A stretch of 64,000 bases of DNA from Medicago truncatula (lineage: Eukaryota; Streptophyta; Magnoliopsida; Fabales; Fabaceae): assembly GCF_003473485.1 (NCBI RefSeq), contig NC_053046.1, forward strand, positions 43,733,832 to 43,797,831, given 5' to 3'. Positions 11,596 to 24,483 of the stretch are shown in pieces. Under the pieces are notes generated by a model. The model made no database searches and was not told the DNA's origin. It worked only from the letters and a program-made list of their open reading frames with translations. Position 1 is the first letter of the stretch. Each line of letters begins with the position of its first letter. Position numbers and translations under genes: made by a program.

Positions 11596-11730
11596 TTTTT
11601 TTTTTGTCAAATAGTTTAGTTGTTAGAATTCACATTTTTCAAGGTGAATAAGTGTAGTGTCCGGGGTTCGAACCCCGACCCTGCATATAACAATGCATGT
11701 CGTTGTCAACTGAGCTATGCTCACGGGGAC
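11596..11730 (-). mobile_element. tRNA-derived SINE
   Basis: Read on the minus strand: gtccccgtgagcatagctca (A box), then ggggttcgaacccc (B box), a short body and an A-tail (plus-strand T's at 11596-11605). It clearly belongs to the same family as the copy at 54221-54348. The target duplication is not clear. Confidence 0.8.
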
Positions 11731-12130
11731 ACCTCAAATTATTCTTTATTGATAAGTATATGAAAAAAGTTACATCACATCTTACTAATACTAATACTAT
11801 CACTTTGATATGAAAAGCAATTTAAATGCATTTATATACAAAAAGGTAACTTATTAATAATAACAACACACATTTCAACAAGTTTAATACCCCCAACAAA
11901 TTTTATTAATACGTGATTATTGTTAAGTGTTGTTATAAAAGATAAAAGGAGACGGATCGAGTAAGAAATATTGAATCAACGGCCATGAAGGGTCTTGTAA
12001 CTTTGGTGTGCAAGTTTTGTCATTTGGAGTGTGTTTTTGTGGCCCTCGCCCATACAATGTCAATGCCATTTTCTCTCTACATTTTTGTTAATTTCTTTCA
12101 TTTCCTCCTCATTTCTCATCAAACTCAAAT

Positions 12131-12497
12131 GGCTAAAATATGATTTTGGTCCCTGCAAATATGTCTCGTTTTGGTTTTAGTCTCTGTAATTCTTTTTTTT
12201 TTTTTTTTTGGTCCCTACAAATATGTCTCGTTTTGATTTTGGTCTCTGACCCCACTTTACAGATGATTTGCACACGTGACACATGATAACTGAACTCATT
12301 TATTAGAAAAGTAGTCCCTCCAAAATCTTTTGATTTTTAAAAAGGTCCCGCAAAATATTTTACTTTTGAAAATAGTTCTTGGAGGGACTATTTTCAAAAA
12401 CAAAATATTTTGCAGGGACCAAAAACAACAAAAAAAATTTAGAGAGACTAAAACCAAAACAAAATATATTTGCGGGGACCAAAACCATACTGTAGCC
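12131..12497. mobile_element. Mutator-type MITE, copy 1
   Basis: 367 bp with inverted ends (ggctaaaatatgattttggt on the left; gaccaaaaccatactgtagcc on the right), flanked by a perfect 9-bp duplication, aactcaaat (12122-12130 and 12498-12506). Nine-base duplications are typical of MULE-class insertion. The interior is T- and A-rich with gggacc motifs. The same family recurs at 54938-55302. Confidence 0.85.
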
Positions 12498-12585
12498 AAC
12501 TCAAATCAATAAATCTCTCTTCCATCCAACTTCTCTCTTTCACTTTATCCTTTATGTAAGAACAAGATTTATGTTATGAGAGATC

Positions 12586-14480
12586 ATGCCAACAAAAATA
12601 TGAAGGACGTGCAGTGGGAATAGACCTTGGAACAACGTATTCGTGTGTTACTGTGTGGGAAGATGAACAAAATAGAGTTGAGATTATTCACAATGATCAA
12701 GGCAACAAAACAACACCTTCTTTTGTTGCTTTTACTCATCATGAAAGGTTGATTGGTGATGCTGCTAAGGATCAAACCGCCACCAACCCCCAAAACACTG
12801 TCTTTGGTACATTTCTAATCTTTTTTTTTTTTTGTAATAAAGTGTATTTAATGTTATCACTGCGTTATAGTTTCATTAAGCATTAAATTTTCTCACATTT
12901 ATACAGAATTAAATTATTGTGCTGATAAATTATTTGATTTTGGGATTAGTTCTAGAGGTCTTTGTGGGATAATTATTCATGATTTCATTAGGTCGGATCT
13001 CTTTTGTGTGGTTTGTTTGTATGAGTTAGTGTATGCTTGGTATTAAAGTGAGTATATTAGATTCACGCGACCCATCGTAATTGTGCAGAAGCTACAATGT
13101 ATGTATGTGTTTGGTATCACGATGAATGTGTCAAAATCACGGAAATCCACTATGCTTTTGCACAAATTACAAAATGTAACTTTTGGAAAATCACGGTGGA
13201 TCGCCGTGATTGTGTCACATCCACCATCATACCAAACATATGCAAAGTATAGTTTTTGGAAAATCACGGCGGATCAATGTGATACCAAACATAAGCTTAA
13301 TGGTGATGTCAACCTAATTGGGGTGAATTTGCCATTAGGCTGTCTCGTGCCTTTTGTTTGCTTAAAAAAAATGTTATTATTGTTTCATTGCATTGATATG
13401 CTAGTTGGACAATTGAATGGTCATATATAATTAGTAATTTGTGTTTTTTTTTTCAGATGCTAAGACCATCCACAATGTATTTGGGTGCTTAAATGGGTCC
13501 CGACCGTACACGTCATTCATTTTATAATTAACACGTAATAAGCACCCAATCTCTCCAACCCAGCACGTCAAAATAATTATTAACTGTATCCCAACAATAA
13601 CTCTATATCATTATATTTTAACAATAATTTTTATACTTATTCTTAATTATATAATTTTAAAATATTGAAATAGTTTAATTATAAATTATTAAAAAAAAAA
13701 CATTTTTATTTTATTTTTATTAATAATTCAAGAAAAAGTTAAAACTCAAATTCAACTATTTTTTTTAGGGAATCAAATTCAACTATTATTTACAACTATT
13801 ATATAATTATTTTTTAATATCAAAATAATACAATAATTAAATATATAAAAAAAAATAGAATTAACTGTACATGTGGGACCTATGAATAATAAGAGAGTGA
13901 GGGTGCCTATAGAAGCACCCACTTTTATAAGCACCCTATTCATTGGTGTCGCAAAGAGGGTGCCTATTTACAATGGTGCTTAATAGGGGAAGGACCCCAT
14001 TGTAAATGGTCTAAGAGGGTTAATTGGTAGGAAGTTTAATGATTATGTTGTTCAAAATGACATGAAGTTGTGGCCATTCAAGGTCATTTCCGGAATAAAT
14101 GGCAAGCCCATGATTTATGTAACGTACGAGGGACAGGAGAAACACCTATGCGCCGAAGAAATCTCATCTATGATTCTAACAAAGATGCGCAAGATTGCAG
14201 AGGCATTTTTGGAAATGCCTGTCAAGAATGCAGTTGTTACTGTGCCGAAAGCCACAATAGATGCAGGTACTATTGCTGGTCTGAATGTTATGAAGATAAT
14301 CAATGAACCCACTGCTGCTGCTGCTATTGCTTATGGATTGGACAAAAGAAATAAAGCATTGCAACCTCTTCCAAGTGAAGGCCACCTCTGGTAACACTCA
14401 CCTCGAGGGAGACGACTTGGATAGTAGGATGGTGAAATACTTTGCAGAGTACTTTGATAGTAGGATGTTTACATTATCTG
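12586..14480 (+). pseudogene. Cytosolic HSP70-type pseudogene split by a MITE
   Basis: Exon 1 (12586-12806) encodes the HSP70 start, including [14 protein letters not shown]. An extra A after the fourth codon puts the ATG out of frame with it. The intron 12807-13456 lies in the conserved Asp codon of HSC70 genes. Exon 2 starts with DAK and is then interrupted by the MITE 13464-14011. After it come [10 protein letters not shown], one extra G that shifts the frame, and ATPase-domain sequence to [16 protein letters not shown] at about 14350. The text then jumps to [19 protein letters not shown] (14380-14455), so the segment with the phosphate-2 loop is deleted. The rest of the ATPase domain and the whole substrate-binding domain are absent. 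It is dead as a chaperone gene. Confidence 0.93.
13464..14011. mobile_element. Harbinger/Tourist-type MITE in the HSP70 exon
   Basis: 548 bp with ends gaccatccacaatg and cattgtaaatggtc, flanked by the 3-bp duplication taa (13461-13463 and 14012-14014). Internal short inverted phrases such as gggtgct/agcaccc repeat near both ends. Removing it rejoins the HSP70 codons for DAK and R. A degraded relative is at about 9525-9745. Confidence 0.88.
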
Positions 14481-15637
14481 TATGTTTTAGCTCATAAGTT
14501 CTCTTAATTGGTTAATGAATCTAACCAAGTTTGCCTGCAAGGCATTACTTGAATGAGTGAAGATGTGTCAGTTTGTATCACCTTATAAGTAAATGAGTGA
14601 AGATGTGTCTTCAAATTTGAAAGTGGATATGACTTTGTTTAAGAGGGGGTGATGTAATATAAGGCAATGAAAGATGTTGTCTTCTATTTTTTAGTGAAGT
14701 ATTTATCACTGGGGATTTTTATCGTGTTGTCCAACCAATTAAGAAACTAAACTTTCTATTTTTCATCAAAGGATCTTATTTCTACGTATAAAAAGGTTTG
14801 TTAGCAAAATAGGTTTGAGAGATTTGATTTGAATATAACTTGGACAGAAAATGTTAGGTGCAGAGTTGGAAAATTTGCCCAACAAAAGCAGGATTCCAGC
14901 ATAACAAAATATATGACATTTATCTTTTCCACTAAACAGGATTTATATTACATTCAACTCTTATGTGCTTCATAGATGTCATAACGCTTGATCCATAGAA
15001 AAATACTTCTAAATACTATCAACAATAAGAAAAGAGCAGTACAACAAGGATTAAGAAGAATATGAAGCTTTAGGATTAGGAAAACTAGATCTAATCGATC
15101 AACCCCATCAATTATTGAAGTCCACATATACCATCCTTTTCTTGTCTCACAGGTAACCCCACGGTTCACTACAAACACTAATTATTCCAAAATAACAAAA
15201 CATCAACCCGATCAGTCTTTCCAAAATAGAATAGAACATATGTTAACAAGAGAAGTTGTTGCTATTAAGAGAAAAGTTTACTGATCTAATAACTTTAATG
15301 AGCCAGCCATTACTCGTGTTTCCAAAATTTCTTAAGGCTTGAGTTTTTAAAACGAAAAAGCTAAACAGAAGGAAGGATTACTAATAGTCATGCCATTCAC
15401 TTGATAAAGGTAATAGAAAATTGTGAGATTCATAATATAGTTGAAAGGCTAAGATTCACAATATATTAAAGAACAATTCATCAAAACCATAAAATATTAA
15501 TGCCAAGAAAACTAAAGTACGCAAAAGAACAGTATCCTTTTGTCTACATGAATCCAAATTTTTTAAAAACAAGGAAAGGAAATTGGATTTGTGACATAAC
15601 ACTGATTCAAAACTACAAAAGCTCTTGAAATTTGCTT
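14481..15637. other. Intergenic DNA between the HSP70 fossil and RPS26
   Basis: No gene is supported. The segment 14487-14655 is a dispersed repeat also present at 8922-9032, both containing gagatgtgt and tatgactttgtttaagagg. The rest is AT-rich, and the last few hundred bases probably include the RPS26 3' UTR and polyadenylation region (minus strand). Confidence 0.45.
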
Positions 15638-17836
<2,199 letters not shown>

Positions 17837-17887
17837 TGTTGTTGAAGCTCTCCAAGGTTTTGCTGTCTTCTTCGCTCGTTCGCGGCA

Positions 17888-17974
17888 GCTAGGGTTATGA
17901 AGATTCAGTAACAACGAAATCTGCTTCTGTTTATTATATATGGTTGGGTCAAAACTCAAAAGCCCAAGCCCATA
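17888..17974 (-). promoter_or_regulatory. RPS26 promoter: telo-box and paired site II motifs
   Basis: Read on the minus strand, two TGGGCT site II elements (17972-17967 and 17966-17961) lie about 125-140 bp upstream of the ATG. A telo-box-like TAACCCTA (17897-17890) lies nearer the gene. This combination is well known for plant ribosomal protein promoters and is linked to TCP-factor control in growing cells (established knowledge). Its function here is inferred. Confidence 0.7.
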
Positions 17975-18308
17975 AACCTTTTCACTTTTTTTTTTTAAAT
18001 CTGACCAAAATAAGTCTAAAATAATTTATTTTAGATTATACGATGGTGGTATATAATTTTCATCTGAATAAAAAAAAAAATAACAGTTCTTATTTTGATT
18101 TTAATATTCATGATTGTATTAATTTTTTGTTTATTATTTTTGTCCAGATTTTTAGTATAGTTCACTAAAAGAATATCTAGTGCTTAATAATACAAATAAA
18201 AAAAGACAATATAATGCGGTTGTTGATTAGCTAGTACGAGCAGCTATATATATGTTCCGTTCTCATGATTTCGATGATATATCTAATTGTTTTGAACAAA
18301 CTATTGTT

Positions 18309-18446
18309 TTTTTTTTTTTTATAGATGATTTGGCAAAACCATTATAAACTCACACACATAAGTGGAGGTACCGGAATTTGAACCTCGATCATTACATCCG
18401 GCCTAACAATTTCGACATTTTGTCATTTGTGCTATGACTTGTGGAT
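18309..18446 (-). mobile_element. tRNA-derived SINE with perfect target duplication
   Basis: On the minus strand it has an A-box-like tcatagcacaaatgac, a B-box-like gaggttcaaattcc and an A-tail (T's from 18309 on the plus strand). Both sides carry the 14-bp duplication aacaaactattgtt (18295-18308 and 18447-18460). It is about 138 bp long. Confidence 0.88.
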
Positions 18447-19579
18447 AACAAACTATTGTTAATAACATGATATAAGTTAGTTTTTCTACAAAAATGATTA
18501 TACGAAAATTATGTTTGATTATACCAAAAATTGATTAATAATGGTATCTCTAAAATCATGTCTCATTATACCAAAATGATCATACATTATACAGTTGGTT
18601 GATTTTTTTTTTAATATTAGTTACAAAGTTTATTCATCATTTTCGCTCAACACCATAATACATGTGTTTTATTTTTTAGATTATTCGCTAGCATGTATGT
18701 TAATTGTCGTTCATATTTTTAAAAAGTTTGAATGCATCAAATTTATATAATTACCTTTTTTAATACAATGTTGATAACTTGCATCCTTTATTTGTTGTTG
18801 GAATCTTTTATGAGTTTCGAGATCAATGAAACTTACCAGATCACGAAGGAAATACTCACGGTGAGTTTTAACAAAACAATTAATCAATCACTTATGACAA
18901 ATGGTTAGAGTATAACACCTTTTTTTCCTTATTAATTGTTATGGCGTAAGTCAAGATCTACATGATAAATTAATCAGGTTTTTTGCTTAATCGAGGGGAG
19001 GGGAGGGAAGGTAATGATTTTTATTTTGGTTTGCAAGGTGAGGGGCTGGATTCTAAAAAGGAAAATGGTTAATTTTCTTTTTAGGTCCTAATGTGCTTCA
19101 TTTTATTGAGGAATACTTTTTGGGCTGATGCCACATATAAGATCAGATAAATCATTGCTCTCCTCTAAATCCCCAACAATTGAGGGAAGCAAGATTTTAC
19201 TCCTCACCACTCCAGCCAAGCTAAAGTGAATTGGCCACTTTAATACACACTCAAATGCCATAATATTAATATCAAACTATAACAGTTATATGAACAAGTC
19301 TAGGATTTGGTAGAGGGAGAGTAATCGACATTAGACAGCCATCCTATACATCAAGAAGCCTTCACTTTCACATTTTGGATGACAGACTATAACATTGAAA
19401 AGGCATGAAATAAAATTACATCTACAATCTACAAAATAATGGTCAAATGCAGATCATGGAAAATAGTGTTTTGTTTCAAATTCTACCATGCTATAGTGCA
19501 ACATTATTTGACAACACTGAATTGACACATCAGTGCAAAAGCTATATAAGAAAACAAGTTTCAAATGTCAAAATTATTA

Positions 19580-19872
19580 CTCCCTCCGTCCCTATATATA
19601 ACCCTTTTGCCAAAATTACGGAAATTAAGATAGTGGATATTTGTATTAAAGTTGTTTGTAATCACTATTGTTTTTACAATTTTATCCTTTAAGAAAGAAA
19701 GTTAGTTTATGTTTTCAACATGTTATTTATTGTTGATTGAAAAAAAAGATGTATAATAAATAGGGGCATGTATGTAAAGAAATAATTAATGTAGTTGGAA
19801 ATAACAAATGGGTCTTATAAAAAGGGACAAAAAAAATTCTCAAAAGGATCTTATAATTAAGGACGGAGGGAA
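19580..19872. mobile_element. Stowaway-type MITE
   Basis: Ends ctccctccgtccc and ggacggaggga with TA at the borders. Subterminal parts share tatata.aaccctttt/aaaggatcttata. It is inserted in the duplicated RPS26 intron block. Confidence 0.85.
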
Positions 19873-20047
19873 TATTAATTAAGCTCTCGCATTTGTATAG
19901 CAATGTTCCAGGAATGGAACATGCGCAACCTATTTTTATTAGATTAGAGTCTAATCTTATTTCCATTATCACTAATGGCCTAATACAAATCTCCATATAT
20001 TTTTAAGGGTAATTCAATGGCTAAACTAGTTCATAATAAAAAATATA

Positions 20048-20175
20048 TTGAAGAGGTCACACTTCCTTCCTCCTATCAGTACGAGATCTGACCCTCGACA
20101 TGAGAGTGGATAGCACATGAAACACAACATTGAATTTTCAGATACAACTTAGGAAGAGTGTATTCTACAAATCAC
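20048..20175 (-). pseudogene. RPS26 exon 4 fossil (partial duplicate)
   Basis: Minus-strand sequence closely matches exon 4 of the RPS26 gene (16877-17010), including cacttcctcctatcagt-like, gtggatagcacatgaaacac and cttaggaagagtgt matches and the splice acceptor side at 20173. Small insertions and deletions break the frame. Other exons are absent. It lies at the end of the duplicated intron block that begins near 19010. Confidence 0.88.
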
Positions 20176-20213
20176 ATGCCAAGAAGAAAAAAAAACAAGA
20201 ATATTTAACTACT

Positions 20214-21338
20214 TTATTCTTCTTGTTTGCTCGTCTTCTTAAGCTTGGTCATTGTCAGCTTGTCATTGGGGAGTGAAAGCAATGACTCTGTATACATAGC
20301 CAATCGAAATCCATGTGCATCTTCACAATAGGAGTTATGCTCTAGAAACTCCCCTTTGTCGTTATATTTCACCAATCCGGTACCACCATCTGTTCCAATA
20401 ATATCACCATTTTTTGTATAGGATAAAGGGCAAAAGTAGGGAATGTCATCATAAATAGGAAGAACAAGAATCTTAGTCCAAGATGAATGCACTTTGTATT
20501 CTTTCATCACCCATATATCAACATTATCGTCCCTCAAAATCCATAGACTGAGAAATCCTCTAAATACCCAAAAACCACAACCTTTGGAATTATAATTAAT
20601 ATCAATTGGAAGAAGAATCTCTAGAAGTTTCCTTTCCGTTAAATGAAAGGCAACAATAACATGGTCATATATATCATGACGAAGAGCCAACCAGTGAATA
20701 GCCCCATTGAAGAACGACTCTACTTGTCGAACCAAGGAAGAGACATTAGTATAAAAAGGCAAATGGGTTGTACATGCAATTTCCTTCCACACAGTAGCTC
20801 TCAATAAGAAAAGCCACAAGTGAGATAGAACATCATCTGAGTATGGAATTTGATCACGGGAAATTGAAACCACTAAATAATCATTTGTTGAGTGATCATA
20901 CCCAAAACCATATAAATTAAAAATATAATCAATAGGAGACAAAGGTATTTGTTTGTGATGTCCGATGGATGGATTCCATAGGTAGAAGCATGCACCACAA
21001 TGCAAAAGTATAAACCCTCTACACGAACCTTTAATTCCAATATCGAAATAAGATTGTGGACACAAAAAATTATTGTTCATTGAAGCAGAAGCGTAAAGTG
21101 GTAGTTCTATATCTACAGATTGAGTTTTAGGAGGTGGAGTTAATATGAGCATAATTCTACGAGTATGTGTTGTAGAGGTGAGTTCCAAGTTAGAATTTGC
21201 AAACTCGGTATTATGAGAGATTAGAGAAAACCAAGACTTACAAACGCATTTGAAACGAATAAGAGAATTCACCGGTAACATTAGCCGTATTTGGATGATC
21301 AAATCATGAGGTAGAAACAATGGATTCTTCTTCTTCAT
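20214..21338 (-). CDS. F-box protein with F-box-associated domain
   Basis: Intronless 374-residue protein. The F-box is at about residues 8-50 (LPHDLIIQIRLMLPVNSLIR), followed by an F-box-associated/kelch-like interaction domain with motifs such as RGFILLH, LWNPSIG and GFGYD. The family acts as the substrate receptor of SCF ubiquitin ligases; the target is unknown. I start at the ATG at 21338 because the frame extending upstream to 21440 has no ATG in frame. The stop lies only about 40 bp beyond the RPS26 exon fossil (20048-20175), so its transcript may end inside that fossil. Legume genomes hold hundreds of such genes, and a second one lies at 23254-24483. Confidence 0.88.
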   Translation of the reverse strand: MKKKNPLFLPHDLIIQIRLMLPVNSLIRFKCVCKSWFSLISHNTEFANSNLELTSTTHTRRIMLILTPPPKTQSVDIELPLYASASMNNNFLCPQSYFDIGIKGSCRGFILLHCGACFYLWNPSIGHHKQIPLSPIDYIFNLYGFGYDHSTNDYLVVSISRDQIPYSDDVLSHLWLFLLRATVWKEIACTTHLPFYTNVSSLVRQVESFFNGAIHWLALRHDIYDHVIVAFHLTERKLLEILLPIDINYNSKGCGFWVFRGFLSLWILRDDNVDIWVMKEYKVHSSWTKILVLPIYDDIPYFCPLSYTKNGDIIGTDGGTGLVKYNDKGEFLEHNSYCEDAHGFRLAMYTESLLSLPNDKLTMTKLKKTSKQEE

Positions 21339-21980
21339 GCGTACAGTTGTTTGTTCCGCTTGGTGTTGAGAAACACGTGAGACGGTTCTACCATTTAGCC
21401 CTTTATTTGTAGTTTTTGGCTTGCTAACTACATCCACCAAACATCATTTTTCACACCCCTTGCTATAATATATTTTGAAATGTATTATCACATAGCTGAG
21501 GGGCAATTTAGCACAGTGGTCGTAGGCAAGCAAACTTAAGGTCTTTTATTCATAGTAATAATAGCAATACTAGGAGAAATTACATCAAAAGTACTTCCTG
21601 AAGCATGGGATAAGGCTGCTCATGTGAGAGCATGAGCGCTACCGTTTATTTATTTTTTTTGGTTACCGGGTTAATAAAACGGAAAGAGACCAACAGAAAC
21701 AAACGAGAAAAAAAGTGTTGTTCAATTTTGTTCAATAACAAAAGGAGCTATGCAAAAAATTAATTCCACTTGAAGATGAATACATACCAAGAAATATGCA
21801 CTATAGTAAGAGCCTTGTTTTTCATCGTCACTTAGATTTTCCACATTCAGAATCAAAAGTGATCATAGAAATCATCAACTGATAGCATATACTGTTACAT
21901 ATAATACACAATACCTCAATACATGGCTTCATAGTTAAAATGAATTGGAAGTTGCAAAACATTGATCTGATATAAATGCA
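21339..21980. other. Intergenic DNA between F-box gene and LRR fossil
   Basis: No gene is supported. It includes the promoter side of the minus-strand F-box gene and AT-rich DNA. Confidence 0.4.
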
Positions 21981-21984
21981 CCTT

Positions 21985-22350
21985 TTCTTCAAACTTTCAC
22001 TCAATTTGAGATAATGACATCGACGAAGAATGGTTAGTAAACCAATATCAGTAAGCTTGTGTCCATTGATATCAAGATGGCACAGACCAGACATCATTTC
22101 AGCGATAACAAACGCCATATCCTTACAACTATAAAAATCCGTAATTGCCCAAGTGACTTCAAAAGAGGGCAACATTGTCCAATGGCTTCAAGAGAGGACT
22201 TAGTTAGGTTGCAATGTGAAATGTCAAGCTTGTCTAATTTCCGAAGCTTTCTCGCAGCTTCACTAGAAAATCCTTCATCCGTAATTGATTCGCAATTTAC
22301 AAACCGCATGCAACGTAGGTGACTACCGCATGCAATGTATTAAATGAACC
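21985..22350 (-). pseudogene. F-box/LRR-type protein fragment
   Basis: On the minus strand, 22309-22160 reads MRFVNCESITDEGFSSEAAR, then LDISHCNLTKSSLEAIG and QCCPLLKS, all leucine-rich repeats of the plant F-box/LRR (SKP2-like) class. After CPLLKS the reading moves to another frame (22175-21985), with MAFVIAEMMSGLCHLDINGH and LTDIGLLTIL, so a frameshift lies near 22165. A stop also occurs just upstream of the first repeats (TTC ATT TAA TAC near 22340), beside an acceptor-like ttttttcag. The F-box itself is not visible. It is a broken fragment of a longer gene. Confidence 0.75.
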
Positions 22351-23253
22351 TGAAAAAAGAATCTTCTCTTATATTTAGGATCTTATCATTCCGTCTAATT
22401 CTATGCACAAGCGTGCTTAAGCAATTAACTTAGTAATTCCCTTTTGGAGTAATTATTTCTTATACACTCATAGTTTCAATGCCTAGTGATGCATCCATCT
22501 TTAAGAGAGTGCACATGTAAAACTAACATAAAAGATTAACAAGTCCTTATTGTACAAGCTCTGGCTTACTAGTATATATCATGGGATTTTGATGCCAAAC
22601 TAACATAAAACATTGGTTGTGCTGTGAGAGTTTAACTTTTAAAATGCTGCCAACTACTTTTCAGGTTTTGAAGTGTGAACCATATTCTCCAGTTGACTAA
22701 TCAATAGAGTAAAACTTAGGAGTTTATTTTATATATATTAGTTTATATATCAGCTAATACAAGCAATAAATTGGTGATTACTGCATAATTGTGACAGAAA
22801 ATACAAATTTTACTGCTAATTCTTATCCAATTGAGAACAGGCTCATAATTGATTACTAGTATTTATCAGTTGAAGATCAATAACAAGTCAATATTTGTTC
22901 ACAAGTTTGGTTTTGGAAGGCCATAATTACCTAAACCTGCAGGCTAATGTTTTAAAGATGTGTTATGTCCTGAAAGAAAATATTTGAACCTATTTGAAAC
23001 TGAAATGTTCCAAACTTATCATTCTTGTGGAATAACTGGGCAGATTATATACCAATACCTAAAGCTAACAAATAACAATGAGAGAAAACAATGTGAAGGC
23101 ACCAAAACAATCAGAAAGAACAAATTTAACACAACCAAACATATAGCAATTGTGGCATGTGTAATTCACAAGCCAATTTGTGTACAAGGTAAAATCTCGA
23201 AAGTAACAACCATACATCTCTTTCTTAATTGAAAACAAGAAGAAAAATAAAAA
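22351..23253. other. Intergenic DNA upstream of the F-box/LRR fossil
   Basis: No gene is supported. About 23050-23150 resembles 25985-26135 (shared aacaaatttaacacaacca and acaatgaga phrases), suggesting a duplicated 3'-flanking piece. Confidence 0.45.
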
Positions 23254-24483
23254 TTAATAGCTTATTCTTTCGATCGGAAGAAGACTCTTGGTATAAGTTA
23301 CAATCTGACCTCTCCAATTATATCGATTTCCTTTGAAACCAAGCTCCTCAATTGTGTTGGTATTTAAATCAATCCAAGCTAGTTCATCGTCTTTTTTTCT
23401 TAAGAATATTTCTCCCTTCTTTCCCACTCCAATAGGAATATGAACGCAAGGCAGTGGTCCAACAATGAAAAGTTTGATCCATGATTCCTTGACACCTAGT
23501 TCACCCAAAACTGATATGTTAAAAGTAGTTATCTTCTCGTGATATGTGATCAAAGCAATCGATCCATTTAACACCATCAATTTTGCCCAGTTCGCTCCAA
23601 TGAATGAGGGAATGAGTGTGTTAGTGAACACCATATTCCTCAAGTTAAATGATATCAAACATGCTCCAACATAATTATTTTCACTATCTAAATGCAACCA
23701 ATGACACACTCCATCAGTATTCACTCCATTAGTCACAAAACCATTACAATACTGACGGCAACGAGGCATATCAGCATCAAGTTTATTCCAAGAGTTGCTT
23801 CTTAGGCTATAAATCTCCCAAAATGGGTTTAAAGATTTATCTTGCAACAACGATAAATCTCTATCAGATGGCATGCCAATAAGGAGATCACTACTGTCTG
23901 GAAAGCAATAATCAATACATGTATGACGAATCAACTTATAGTCATCTCTAACACAGTCGTAACCAAATCCATGTAGAATAGGATTAGCACGAAACTCAAT
24001 TGCAGCCTTAAAATTAAGCTCAGCAGGCGGGGAAAACGACTCAAAAGGGCTTGGAGGAATGGCATTGAATTCCTTGGTAGTTGGATTCCACAATACAACT
24101 TTGTTTCCTGTGCCTTCTGTGAAACAAAGTACGCCATTAACACTACTGAAATCCAAAAATGTTAAATTTGTGTATTGACGTGAAACTATATTTGGCCGGT
24201 CTAACCTGACCATATTCTCAAACCTCTCGCCAAAAAGAGAATACAGCCGCTTGCCACCATGGATATATATGAGGAAAGATGCCTCGTCGTCATAAGAGGG
24301 ACATTTAGATAAGAAATTTTTGCGATACACGGTTATGAAATGAGGATTGTCAAATAAAAGAGACCATGATTTACGTAAGCATTCAAATCTTCTCAACGAT
24401 TTGAGAGGGAGTTTTGACAGAATGGCAAACGCAATATCGTCATGTATATTGTCGCTGACTTTGACAGCCATAGATTTCTCCAT
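23254..24483 (-). CDS. F-box protein with F-box-associated domain
   Basis: Intronless 409-residue protein starting MEKSMAVKVSDN at the ATG 24483-24481; the four upstream in-frame codons have no ATG. The F-box is at about residues 13-55 (IAFAILSKLPLKSLRRFECL). F-box-associated repeats follow (LWNPTTKEFNAIPPSPFE, GFGYDCVRDDYKL, FWEIYSLRSNSWNKL), typical of CPR1/CPR30-like proteins. The predicted role is SCF substrate receptor. Only weakly similar to the F-box gene at 20214-21338, so it is an old relative rather than a fresh duplicate. It appears complete. Confidence 0.9.
   Translation of the reverse strand: MEKSMAVKVSDNIHDDIAFAILSKLPLKSLRRFECLRKSWSLLFDNPHFITVYRKNFLSKCPSYDDEASFLIYIHGGKRLYSLFGERFENMVRLDRPNIVSRQYTNLTFLDFSSVNGVLCFTEGTGNKVVLWNPTTKEFNAIPPSPFESFSPPAELNFKAAIEFRANPILHGFGYDCVRDDYKLIRHTCIDYCFPDSSDLLIGMPSDRDLSLLQDKSLNPFWEIYSLRSNSWNKLDADMPRCRQYCNGFVTNGVNTDGVCHWLHLDSENNYVGACLISFNLRNMVFTNTLIPSFIGANWAKLMVLNGSIALITYHEKITTFNISVLGELGVKESWIKLFIVGPLPCVHIPIGVGKKGEIFLRKKDDELAWIDLNTNTIEELGFKGNRYNWRGQIVTYTKSLLPIERISY

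Larger units (their letters stand above)
10688..12130. other. Intergenic DNA containing two SINEs
   Basis: No gene is supported. Two tRNA-derived SINE copies on the minus strand (11368-11456 and 11596-11730) are annotated separately. The phrase ggtccctgtattttaaaat near 11075 belongs to a dispersed legume-type repeat. Confidence 0.5.
17975..20047. other. Intergenic DNA with SINE, duplicated RPS26 intron and Stowaway MITE
   Basis: No functional gene. A SINE occupies 18309-18446. From about 19010 the sequence repeats RPS26 intron 4 (for example gacagactataacattgaaa versus gacagactacattgaaaagg). A Stowaway-type MITE (19580-19872) inserted into the copy. Confidence 0.6.

Noticed and set aside
12296-12512. 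Overlapping open frames on both strands inside the MITE at 12131-12497
   Set aside because: They are a by-product of the element's inverted-repeat structure and low complexity; no domain is recognisable.
14640-14670. Purine-rich run followed by tgtaat, which could suggest an LTR-element border
   Set aside because: No second LTR, primer site or coding remnant is visible nearby; kept only as a dispersed repeat.
19727-19996. Open minus-strand stretch of 89 codons
   Set aside because: It lies across a Stowaway MITE and duplicated RPS26 intron; composition is that of repeats.
21339-21440. Longer N-terminus for the first F-box protein
   Set aside because: No in-frame ATG exists in this stretch; the ATG at 21338 places the F-box at the usual position.
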